A stretch of 64,000 nucleotides of DNA from the NCBI RefSeq assembly GCF_032362555.1, contig NC_083525.1, forward strand, positions 4,139,501-4,203,500, in the 5' to 3' direction. Of this stretch, positions 11,901 to 22,000 are shown piece by piece. The notes beneath the pieces are model-generated. The model had not been told where the DNA came from, ran no database searches, and worked only from the letters and a program-made list of their open reading frames with translations. The stretch is from Amyelois transitella (taxonomy: Eukaryota > Arthropoda > Insecta > Lepidoptera > Pyralidae). Position 1 is the first letter of the stretch. Each line of letters opens with the position of its first letter. A program made the position numbers and the translations under genes.

Positions 11901-12752
11901 ATATCCTTGACTTAGGAAAAGCTTTGAATTCAAAACTTAAATGATATGTTATGATGAAAAAAGTGTATAATTCGAAGTTAAACACAAAATATTAGACAAA
12001 ATCAACAAAAAAATCACCTGGACATATCATGAAAATCAATCAATGTTACAAATATTTTTAGGATATAATATAAACTGAACTGCCCAGTCAGAGGCCTTTT
12101 TCTTACCAATAACATCATTCATTCCGAAAGCACTCCCATAATCATCAAACTGCTTGGCGTTTGACTTCTTTCCTGTGCCACCAAAACCAAATCCCAGTCT
12201 ATCAGTGCCCAGATCTAGTCTTGCCTGAAACAAATATTTTATTAAATAATTTGGTAGATTATGTGCCATTGTACTCATAGCAGAACACAAATTACAACTT
12301 ACAGCTTGTGTGGACCATCCCACACGACATAGCCCCTCATCGGTGACTGTTGCCTCATAATAATAGGCTCCTTTTGTATGAACTCCTTTAGTGGCGCGGC
12401 AACCATGCCAGCCCTGGGCGTCACGGGACTGGCAGCGCAAACCATCCGGCGTAACAGCCAACGCATCAGTTCGATCAAAAAATGACATGGTCCACTCTGA
12501 AGAAGTTGTCTGTAAAACTTTACTTGTTTTCCCTTCTTGTATATCCTTCAATGTTTCCCAAACTATTTGTAATATTGGCAGACAGAAAGCACCAGTCTTT
12601 CCACTGCCTGTCTCAGCAGCCATAAGTACATCTCCTCCACCAAGGATAAGAGGAATAGCTTCAGCTTGGACGTCCGTAGGAAGGGTCCAGTCCATCTCCT
12701 CGATAGCTTTTCCTAGTTCCGGCAAAACGCCGAATTCTTCAAATGCAGTCAT
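5940..12752 (-). CDS. DDX1: DDX1, ATP-dependent DEAD-box RNA helicase with SPRY domain
   Basis: Thirteen coding exons (minus): 12303-12752, 12107-12224, 11495-11661, 10977-11108, 10558-10747, 9939-10126, 9229-9353, 8710-8847, 8135-8349, 7702-7817, 7386-7493, 6499-6633, 5940-6044. They join in frame to 728 aa (human DDX1 is 740). Helicase motifs seen: AAETGSGKT (residues 45-53), [20 protein letters not shown] (366-369), SAT (403-405), [17 protein letters not shown] and [18 protein letters not shown] domain lies between motif I and motif Ia (about 85-245, with WHGCRATKG and [12 protein letters not shown]), the arrangement unique to DDX1. The family acts in tRNA splicing with the RTCB ligase complex, mRNA 3' processing and R-loop repair, in nucleus and cytoplasm. 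The C-terminus ([17 protein letters not shown]) is complete. It shares a 258-bp promoter region with the methyltransferase gene at 13011. Introns carry an LTR relic and a 68-bp repeat array. Confidence 0.97.
6690..7050 (+). mobile_element. LTR retroelement fossil (partial LTR plus primer-binding-site-like sequence)
   Basis: Inside the DDX1 intron 6634-7385. About 270 bp of LTR-like sequence is followed at about 6968-6990 by TGGCGCCCAACGTGGG, the classic form of a tRNA-Lys-type primer binding site found in Gypsy-like and other LTR retroelements. No gag or pol coding sequence and no second LTR are seen nearby, so this is a broken, probably old fragment. Family assignment beyond LTR class is not supported. 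Boundaries are approximate. Confidence 0.5.
7160..7210. repeat. 51-bp hairpin in DDX1 intron
   Basis: GGATTAGGCTGTG (7160-7172) and CACAGCCTAATCC (7198-7210) are perfect 13-bp inverted arms around a 25-nt loop that itself contains a shorter inverted pair (TTGTTTGCTG / CAACAAACAA). It follows the LTR fossil, and may be part of it or a separate foldback. Confidence 0.6.
9385..9796. repeat. 68-bp tandem array with 137-bp higher-order unit, DDX1 intron
   Basis: Within the intron 9354-9938. Units begin CAGCAACTATAACAAGG at 9463, 9531, 9600, 9668 and (diverged) 9737; a degenerate unit precedes 9463. Units are 68 or 69 bp. Two versions alternate: one has ACTTTCCC...TTATCAGCTAC, the other ACATTCCC...TTCTCAGCAAC. 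Units 1+2 (9463-9599) and 3+4 (9600-9736) are identical along their whole 137 bp as I read them, so the latest event was duplication of a dimer. Each unit looks built of about three 22-24-bp pieces of the form CAACTT-or-CAACCAC plus CAAGTATTT-or-CAAGGTTTT. Confidence 0.93.
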
Positions 12753-13010
12753 TGTAATTACAATTACACTCAGTAAATCAACTTGAGGTGAAATAGATTT
12801 TCATACAGCGGCGACGGCCGAGCGAATCGAATAGACATATTTACATGACACTGACATAATGATATTACACTGACAGTGACTGATATTTGTATTATGCATG
12901 ACTGTTTTTATATTTGCCTTTTCGTACTCTTAGCAAAAGAAAAAATCAACACATAACCTACAAAAATTATAAATTGGTATATAACATTTAATATTTGCAC
13001 ATAATGAAAT
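12753..13010. promoter_or_regulatory. shared divergent promoter, DDX1 and FAM173-type methyltransferase
   Basis: Only 258 bp separate the start codons of two divergently transcribed genes, so both promoters must lie here or overlap the first exons. The part next to DDX1 (12800-12835) is GC-richer (GCGGCGACGGCCGAGCG), the rest is AT-rich. No TATA box is clearly placed for either side. Functional sharing is inference from spacing. Confidence 0.6.
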
Positions 13011-13601
13011 ATGGATCAAATACTTCAAGGAAGTGAATCTAAAACCCCTAAAAACTTATCATATATTGGAAAAACATTAATTTATGTTACTGGTGGTTTA
13101 GCCGCAGGTGTCAGTATTGTTTGTATCCCATTCGTATCTCCCGCTTTGAGGAAAATTTGTTTACCATATGTTCCTGCTACAACTGAACAAATAGCCGGAG
13201 TTAGTAAAGCTCTAGCAGGCCGCAGTGGCAGACTATTAGACGTTGGCTCCGGAGATGGTAGGATCGTGTTTACAGCTGCTAAACTTGGATTCAAAGCTGA
13301 GGGTGTTGAACTTAATCCATGGTTAGTTTATTACTCTAGAGTAGCAGCTTTATTTACTCCTCAATGCCGTGACACTAGGTTTTATAGGAAAAACTTATGG
13401 AATTTTGATTTAAAGCCATATGAGAATATAGTGATATTTGGTGTTGAACAGATGATGAGAGACTTTGAGAAGAAACTCCTCAATGAGACTAACAGTGGTA
13501 CAGTGGTTGTCGCATGTAGGTTTCCTCTTCCTAATATGATACCAATCGAAACAATAGGTCATGGGGTAGATACTGTATGGAAATATGTTGTAAAAAGATA
13601 A
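13011..13601 (+). CDS. FAM173-type protein lysine methyltransferase (ATPSCKMT/ANTKMT family)
   Basis: A single uninterrupted frame of 196 codons, unlike the intron-rich neighbours. A hydrophobic segment (about residues 22-46, [20 protein letters not shown]) is followed by YVPAT (53-57) and the SAM-binding motif [10 protein letters not shown] (75-84), then [13 protein letters not shown] (motif II region), ending [11 protein letters not shown]. This order (membrane segment, YVPAT, Rossmann methyltransferase) is that of the FAM173 family, whose vertebrate members methylate lysine in mitochondrial ATP synthase subunit c or the ADP/ATP carrier. Which of the two substrates applies here cannot be told. 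The start is chosen because it is the first ATG after the divergent promoter and the length fits. It converges with BUD23: 64 bp separate the two stop codons. Confidence 0.9.
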   Translation: MDQILQGSESKTPKNLSYIGKTLIYVTGGLAAGVSIVCIPFVSPALRKICLPYVPATTEQIAGVSKALAGRSGRLLDVGSGDGRIVFTAAKLGFKAEGVELNPWLVYYSRVAALFTPQCRDTRFYRKNLWNFDLKPYENIVIFGVEQMMRDFEKKLLNETNSGTVVVACRFPLPNMIPIETIGHGVDTVWKYVVKR

Positions 13602-13660
13602 AAATATTTAAATTTATAGAAATAATTTATCTTAGTAAATAGTAGTTATGTACACTTTGT

Positions 13661-13668
13661 TTTATTCA
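13661..13668 (-). terminator. poly(A) signal overlapping the BUD23 stop codon
   Basis: On the minus strand the stop TGA (13668-13666) runs straight into AATAAA (13666-13661), giving TGAATAAA. If used, the BUD23 3'UTR would be only about 15-25 nt, which fits the tight convergent spacing with the gene ending at 13601. Use of the signal is inferred. Confidence 0.55.
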
Positions 13669-15397
13669 AAACCGTCCACTTCTCTTTCTGCCTGTGTATT
13701 TCGTGTCAGGTTTAGTGTCTTTTCCTTGCTTTCTCCTTCTTTCTTTTTTCTCTAGAAGCCAAGCTCTAGTATTTTTGAGAGGTTTACCACGAGCATTCTT
13801 ACTGGCTTCTCTTCTTGCATATTTCACTTGAAGACTGTTATCTGATTCTTCAGTACCTGAAATAATCATATACAAGCTATAAAATCTATAGAAAAGAAAT
13901 TAAGCGAAAATACAAAAAAAAATTTCAACATAATTCTGTTATGCAATGGGCTACAAAACTGAATTTCAATTCAATCACCAAGCCAAAGCTATATGTGGCT
14001 TCAAGTCTACTGGCCCTGCCTGTCCCTTAGGGGGAAAAGGTTTTATGTGTGCATATTTATAACAAAACAAGGTGTAGTACCTAAAGCTTGAGGCAATGGA
14101 CCAGCACCACCTGTCATAAGTACCAAGTAGAATTTCTTTGCTTTGGCAGAGTTTGGGTAGTCTATTACTACACCTCCATAGAAACCAGCCTTCATTGCTT
14201 GCCCTGTTAGCAGTTCTATCTGATTTTCATTTTCAGGGTAGAACTGGAAGACTGCTCTGGCTGATCTTGACTGCAAATATAAGTTTATTATAATATCACT
14301 TAAACAAACAAATTCAAGATTAGTATTTTTATCTTTGCTAAATCTATTCACAACATGCATAGTAGCACTCCTGCAATCTTAGGAAACATAATGTGTGTTA
14401 TTTTGTCAAATTTTTCTATAATCACACAACATAAAAAACTTAAAAGAAAAAAAAGTGGTGAAAAATTTGGTAACCAATAACTTACCAATGCAGCATATAA
14501 TGTGCTAAAAAATACATGCAGTCTTTTGACAGGTTTATGTGATTTCTTGTCAGCATTGAACAGCCACTGGAGGGCAGAGACCGAGACAGCACCATCAAAA
14601 CAGCCAGCTCTGAATGGCACTCCCTGTCCAATGTCGGCCAGGACCAGGTCACCTTCTGTTTCACGTTCCACAGCAACATCTAAAGATAATTTTTGTTAAT
14701 AGTCTTCATTCACATGTAAATTTAAACACTGAGTAAAGGTATCCTGGCTTAAAAATTTTGTACAATAATTTTTAGTTGATACTATAATCCAGGGATGAAA
14801 ACTCCAATATACCTTCTTGAATAAAAAAGAGAACTAAAAAATATCACCTAAAGTTCTTATTATCGTCCTATCCAGATTTTGACATTCCATTATTGGTTTT
14901 TTCTATGATGCAAATAGTGAAATAATTACCTAGCATAGCAGGAGAAATATCCATTCCAAACCACATGTGTCCATTTTCTTCAAGCACTGCTCCTGATAAG
15001 CCAGACCCACAGCCAATATCTAAGAGGAGGCAAGGAGTATCCTCAGGTAACAACAACAGTTCTAAGCATCTTTCAGTCATCTGTGCTTGAATATCAATGA
15101 TCCTTGAGCTGTAATAAAAATTAGTATGTACCAGGTCCAAATCAATTAGTAAAAGTTAAACAAAAATAAAACCAACTAGGTATTACCTACACAAAAAGTA
15201 ATTGTAACGATGTATTTACACTTGTTAGTTTTACTTACTTCTGGGTATATTTTCTTGCTTCATCTTCATTGTAGAACTGAAAAATATATTTTATTAGTTT
15301 CATTATTCAGTTATTTTATATATCAGTATTGATAAAAAGTATATGTAAACATTTTTACCACTTCGGGCGGTGCTTGATGTTCTGGCCTTTTTGACAT
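13666..15397 (-). CDS. BUD23: BUD23, 18S rRNA (guanine-N7)-methyltransferase
   Basis: Six exons (minus): 15359-15397, 15239-15276, 14930-15108, 14486-14679, 14081-14270, 13666-13856; joined they give 276 aa (human BUD23/WBSCR22 is 281). It starts [20 protein letters not shown], the family N-terminus. SAM motif I is [13 protein letters not shown] (residues 53-65), followed by [11 protein letters not shown], and [34 protein letters not shown] as the motif IV region. The C-terminus is very basic ([26 protein letters not shown]...[10 protein letters not shown]) and conserved in the family as a nucleolar and RNA-binding tail. With TRMT112 the enzyme makes m7G in 18S rRNA and supports 40S export. 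Its start faces DNA2 across 663 bp. A degraded SINE piece sits in the last intron (about 13940-14040). Confidence 0.97.
13940..14040 (+). repeat. diverged fragment of the (TATG)-tailed SINE-like family, BUD23 intron
   Basis: GCAATGGGCTACAAAACTG, AATTTCAATTC, AAGCCAAAGCTATATGTGGC and TCAAGTCTACTGGCCCTGCC line up, with many changes, with the second half of the SINE-like repeat best seen at 45381-45646. No target duplication is recognisable. Confidence 0.5.
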
Positions 15398-16060
15398 TGT
15401 ATTTTTATTATAAATTTCTTTTTGCTGCAAGGAATATGAGTTCACTATATAATTTCTAAGATTGGAAAGAGAACATTTTTATGCGAGAGAAAGATCTCAT
15501 AGAAAGAACAAGCAAAGATAACATAACCTAGCCTCCAAGTTGGAAAACGAAAACAATGCGATTGTGCCACCCATGTGACCACATGAAGTTTTTTGTGACA
15601 TTGACAGTGCTTTCAAAAGTCAGCTGATTTTGACAATGACAATGTAGCCAACATTAAAAGATTTCAGCGTTAAAATTGGCGCTTTTTATTCAGCATACGT
15701 CAGCACGTACGCAGCGACCAAAATTCGTAACGCTCTTATTCTGACGCTAAACTGATCGATGATGATGATAGTTTGACTCAAGTTATTGAACAACATTTCT
15801 TGGCTCGGCGAAATTGACCATAATCTTCTTGACCGTCTCTTTTTTTTTTGGACCGATCTAGCGCCTTTAATTCGGAGATAACTGGCAACAATAACAAAAT
15901 GACAATTGAACAAAATTGACATTGACAGAAAAAGTATGTAGGTAACTAATTAGCAGCCCTCATTCTCTCACTACGACATTGACAGCACGAAAAGCGCGGC
16001 AGGGGTGTATGTTTATCTTGTTTCATGTTTACTTATTTTATTAATTATTTTTAAAATACA
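15398..16060. promoter_or_regulatory. divergent intergenic region, BUD23 and DNA2
   Basis: 663 bp between the start codons of BUD23 (minus) and DNA2 (plus). It holds no convincing coding frame. Short GC-richer patches occur near 15545-15600 and 15690-15730. Several TGACATTGACAG-like words recur (about 15597-15610, 15628-15650, 15915-15930, 15970-15985), perhaps decayed short repeats or shared elements. 5'UTRs of both genes should lie here. Confidence 0.5.
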
Positions 16061-19000
16061 ATGCGTAAAACACTGAGCTTAAAAAAGGTATGACCTATTT
16101 GAATTGTAAATGAGACACAGAACAGCCTTATTTCTGCATGTACTTTATAATACTTCACTTCAATAATCTTCGAGTTATTAAAATTACTATGACTGTTTCG
16201 ATTTTTCCAATTTTTAATTCTCAACGAGCACACGCTTAAATCGTTCATAAGTTTTTGGTGTGATGGTGAGGTATAAAAAGATATCATAAAGTTATATAAT
16301 GCTGAATTCTTCTTATTTCAAAGATTCCTAAATCTCTACAGTAGTTGTATGATAAACCAATTATACCAGATAATTAGGTATAATCTTATAATTATGCCAA
16401 ATGAAATGGAAAGACAGGATTGTAATTATTTCAAGGTTCTGCTAATATGTTCCTCCTTCCAAATTATATTTTTTAGACGCAGTCACAATCATCTAATCAA
16501 TCGCAAAAACAGAAATCTATTACTCATTTTTTTACTAAAAATAATTGTCAGTCTACCAACAAAGAAACAACAATATCACAAGATGCCCAAACTTCTAGAC
16601 TGACCACAAAAAGGAAGGCTAATTCGCCTGTTCAAGTAGACACTCACAAGTTGATAAATGTACCAAATAAAGTTACAGTCAAATATGAGCAAACAGGAGA
16701 GCAGGTATTTAAGAAAATTAAGGCAAATTCTCCTTGTAAAATCACTTGTAAATCACCTCAAAAGCAGAATAATAATGAAAATAAGGGAGTAAATCAAGCT
16801 AAATCTATATTAAAAACGTATACAACTGATACAGAAAATAAACGATTACCACTTAGTCCCAAAAAGTTAGAAAATGATAATTGTACTAAAAATAAGGTAA
16901 CAAATCATATAAATGGAAATCATGAAATGGTCACAGAGAATATATTTACACCTAAAAAACAAATCATTGTTAGTGAGGATTTTGGTGTTAATGGGAAGAG
17001 GAGTAGTAAGACACCTGAAAGGAGTCCTTTGGAAGGTAAATTATTATTAAGATGAAGATGAATTTTTACAATAAATATATTCACATTATAGACAAATTGT
17101 AATAAATATTATTGATTATTTACTTTCAGCATTTTGTAAATCCCCTCATATTAGAAAACTACTGACCCCTGAAAAATTTAGTCACATAGAAGTGTCGCCA
17201 TCTAAATCAGGGTCAACTATAAAATCACTGGAGTTTTGTGAACAAGATGTCGGGGACATGTTTGGTGAGGAATGGGACGTTGGTGAAATGGAGGTAGGTA
17301 TTTCTAATGTCAAGAAGCTATTTACTTTACATATATATTTATCCGTTGCACCTGCATCAGGACTTTTCCAAGAATTGACCTTACCTGAGACTCTTAACTG
17401 GGAGTCATAACTATTATATCATAGAAGTTTACACTAACTTCCCTATTTTTGATGAATAGAACAAATTGTAGGGAAATAAAGATTATTTGATGTAGCTACC
17501 TATTTGTGAAATAAAAAGCAAATGTTAACTGTTTCCCTTCTTTTAATTAAAGGACACCCAAGAGGACCTGGATCTTACAATTATTCAGCGCTGTGAAGTT
17601 TTATCAGTAAAACGCCATGTGAATAGGCTAGACATCAGATTAAAAAACAGCAACAACAACAAAGGCACTTGTTTTGTTGAAGGCATTTGGTGAGCTATAA
17701 AACTTATTATAATTTCTAAAAGTGTACCATTTATGTTAACTTTGTTATAGTTATTAATACTAAGTAGGTACTGTTGTTATCATCATCACATTTATGGTCT
17801 GTTACTATTATTTTATTTACCTACAAATTAAAGACATTATTTGGAATAAAAACTGCATAGAGCTAATAGTGTTATATGGCAGGGTTACCAAATACAAGTT
17901 AGCAAATAGTAATTAGAGTACGCCCACTATTCTGCCCACATAAAATGAATAATCATGAACAATTCTGTTCTGTGAAGAATTCCTGGAAATCCTCTTTTAG
18001 TCCCCTGGACTGCATAAGGAACCAGTATGCTTTATTTCAAGTCTAATGTAGTCTAGTAGTTTATGCTATGTGAGTCAATCAGGCAGCATCCTCTTTCTTT
18101 TATTTAAAAAAAGCATAATTTCTTTTTGTTGTTCTGAAAACCAGCATATTAATATTCTATATTAGCTTCATCTGCAATATGAGCCTTCCTCTCTTGTATT
18201 TCAAATCATATTTGATTTATAGGGAAATAAACAAAATTATATTGTTTTCAGGCTTGACACACCATTATCACCAGGCGAAATAGTAAGTGTGCTGGCTTGT
18301 AGGAATTCCTCTAATCAGTTTTATGTGGGTAACACTTCAGGACTGCTAGTGCTGCGGCCGGATCACCTGATATCCAGCACTAGTGTCGTCAGTGGAGTGT
18401 TTTGTAAACGCAAAGCCATTTTACAAGAACAGTGGAAGGGCATAGACTGTGCCAATACAGCTGTAAGTATTTGAAATTCTGGTTTTGAAATTTTTTGCCC
18501 TATGGTTCCCAGCACGAATAGAAAAAAGAATAGGACCACTCCATCTCTTTCCCATGGATGTTGTAAAAGGCGACTAAGGGGTAGGCTTATAAACTTGGGA
18601 TTCTTCTTTTAGGCGATGGGCTGGCAACCTGTCACTATTTGAATCTCAATTCCATCTTAAAGCCAAACAGCTGAACGTGGCCTATTAGTCTTTACAAGAC
18701 TGTTGGCTCTGTCTACCCTGCAAGGGATATAGACGTGATTATATGTATGTATGAAATTTTTTAGTGTTTGGAGTTCAATGAATAATCTAAGGCCCTAGAA
18801 TCAACTTATCCGGGCATAATATACAGGAGTTCCACAGGGTTCGCCACTTGGTGAAACATCCTTACATTAATGTTTGCTTTTGTACCTAAAGAACAAATAA
18901 ACTGATTATTATTTTGTTAAGTCAATAATAATTTTTATTATTTATATTAAAACATTAATGATAATTATTTATTAACATGTAATTTACAGATGACAGTAGG

Positions 19001-22000
19001 TATACTTATTCACGAGTTAGTACAAAAAGCTCTAACTCAACAAATAATGGATGAAAAACAGTTGAGTTATGAAGCAGATCTAATAATCAAGGAATCATTG
19101 CAAAGGCTATATGATGCTGGAATAACTGAAGAAGAAGCCCGGTCTAATATACAAATTTATATCACTCCATTATCAGAATTTATGATTAATTATGTCGGAG
19201 TTTCTCCTCCTACAGTGGTTCGACAAGTAAGCATTTATAAAGTTACACAATTCTCAAATGCATCATTAAGTCATACAGTTGAACTTAGTCTTATAGTTTC
19301 TTAAGACTGTTGGCTCTGTCTAACCCGTAAGGGTAAATACGTGATGGTAGTACTCGTCGGCGACAAACGGGAACACTCTTCGCCAGACTGAGTATTTGTA
19401 CCATGCATTCAAATTTAAAAGTGTTAATTATTAATATGGGACATTTAAAAAATTACTTAATAATATTGTCCAATATTTAACAAAATGACCAAAAGGTATG
19501 ACTACATTTTGGTCATTCTGTTAAATATTTTTTCAAGCAAGTCTTATATTAAATTCTATTTACAGCAACCACAAAAAGATAAATGGAATGGGCACATAGA
19601 TAAGATTTTGGATATAGAAGAAAATTTATGTTGTCCACAATTGGGTTTGAAAGGAAAAATCGATGCCACATTGCAAGTAACCATTCACGACAGGAAAGGT
19701 ATTCTTTTTATTTTAATCTTTTCTTTAAATAGTTGTTTATATTTCGTGCACATTCTAATAGTCAATCGAGGCGAAGGCTTATAAATTTTCGGTTCTTATT
19801 TTAGGCGATAGCTGTTACCGTTTAATCTCAATTCCGTCATTAAGCCTATATAGCTGAATGTGGCCTTTCCATCTTTTCAAGACTGTTGGTTCACAGTGAT
19901 TAATGTAGGTGTATTGCATTCTTTATATCTGCTGTATGCGCGTGCTTCTTTTTGCAGTCTTAGCCAATAAGTTCACCTTATGAGATTACTGAAGTCAATA
20001 GAATATATAATTTTTAAATTTGCAACATTTTCAGGTCGAGAGAAAGCTATAGTTCCGCTGGAACTGAAAAGCGGTAAAGCCTCAGTATCGGCCGAGCACC
20101 GCGGCCAAGTGGTGCTGTACGGCATGATGCTCAGTCTGCAGCGGGACGAGGACCCAACTACCAGTCTGCAGCGAGGGTTGCTGCTTTATCTAAAGTAAAT
20201 AACCAAATGTCTTATGCTGATTGGGGAGGAAAGAAAGTTTATACAAATATGTACTAGTTTCTTATCTGTTTGTTGAGAAATAATAATTGTAAAAATTATA
20301 CATGTTACAGCATCTTAAATAAATACACGAAACCACATTTTGAGTTCTTGAAGCTCCGTTCACCGATTACAGTTAGGTAAATAAGGGCGTGTTTTAAGAT
20401 TTTTATTACTAGTAGGTATTATTATTTACATCACGTATTCTTCTCTTAAAATGAAGACAGAAGTTTTAGTCCCCAAAAAACTAAGGCCACCTAGATTATT
20501 ACTTTTTGTTTATTTTTCTTTTATTAAAGGGAACGCGTGGAGTTACGTGAAGTAAGCTGCGGGTACCCCGAGCGGCGAGACCTCATCATGCTTCGGAACC
20601 AACTCGTACAACATTTGTCTACCACTCTCACAGATGGCGACACAGGTACAAACGAACTATAAAATTTTATTTAAATAAATAAAAATAAATAAATATTAGA
20701 GGCCAAACAAAGCTAAATAAACAATAAATCTATTTTTGACATTATTATGGCGGGGCTAGGTGTCGGAGGTCAACCGACAGTCTCTGTGTAAAAATCAATA
20801 GTCCATAGTTTATTTCAGTAATTACATGAATATTATTTTTCTTAACTGTACCTTTCTCTTTCGCCTCCAGAACAAATAGGTGACATCGAGGAAGCGTCGT
20901 CTCTCCTCCAGCAGAAGTTGCCCGATCCTATACATCATGAGAATGCCTGCTCCAAGTGCCCTTATCTCACTCTCTGTTCACTGCATTTGTGGTGAGGAAT
21001 ATTTTACATTCGCTTTAATAATATGTTGCTCAGTCGTGAAGACTAAACGAGGAAAAATCCCGAATCAAAGGTAACTTTGACAAGATATATGTCTTATTCC
21101 CTCACACTTTACCTCTTAGGTTAATGAAAGAAATGAAAGAAGAAATAATGAAAAGATGATATGCAATACCTTTGCTTAACTCTTTAGAATTTAAAGAGAA
21201 ACCGCATTGAGTGTTGGGAATGTTTAACTTATTTTTTTTTTATTGATTAACGCACATTTTTTGTAGGCACTGTGACGGACCAACGGTATCGGAAACGCAT
21301 CCACTATCAAAACTACGGGACATTGCACTGGGTCACCTTTCATTAGATCACATAAAGTATTTCAAGCAATGGACAGCATTGTTGAGGATAGAGGAGGGAG
21401 CCCAGCACTCGACTGCGCCATTGCATTCCCTGTGGACTGACAGCCCTGAGAAGAGGTCTGTAAAGGAGTCACTTGGTCCAGTAGTTTTAGAAACACTAAT
21501 ATTGTGTAAAGTATTCGTGAGAACACCTTTAAATACATAATATACCAAACTACTTACTTTGTACCATCTTTCTCTTTTGTGTGGTTTTGAATGTCTTACT
21601 CTTATAAAATGCAAAAAAAGAGTTTATCTTTCTATCTATAAAGTATTTCCAGCAATATGTAGCACATATCACGGGATCCATTAATATTATAGGCAAAAAT
21701 TAATTGCAAATTTTGAAATTGTTGCAGATCTAAGCGGGGCAGTTGCGCACCAAATCTAACATTGAAGTCGGTTGTTGGATCAGAGGATAGATACTTACAT
21801 ATTTTTCAACGCAGCGAGGAACATACGGGTATACAAATATTATCATTATGTAAAGCACTGCTTAACATCTTCGTTGTAGTATACATAAAAGTACTTGTAG
21901 AAAAAGTGTTTAAGAATTATTCCCAATCAATAAATTTATTGTGCGAGCGACGGTGGTTGTATCAATGCGTGTGGCGCAGAAAGGCATAGGTTCGAATCCC

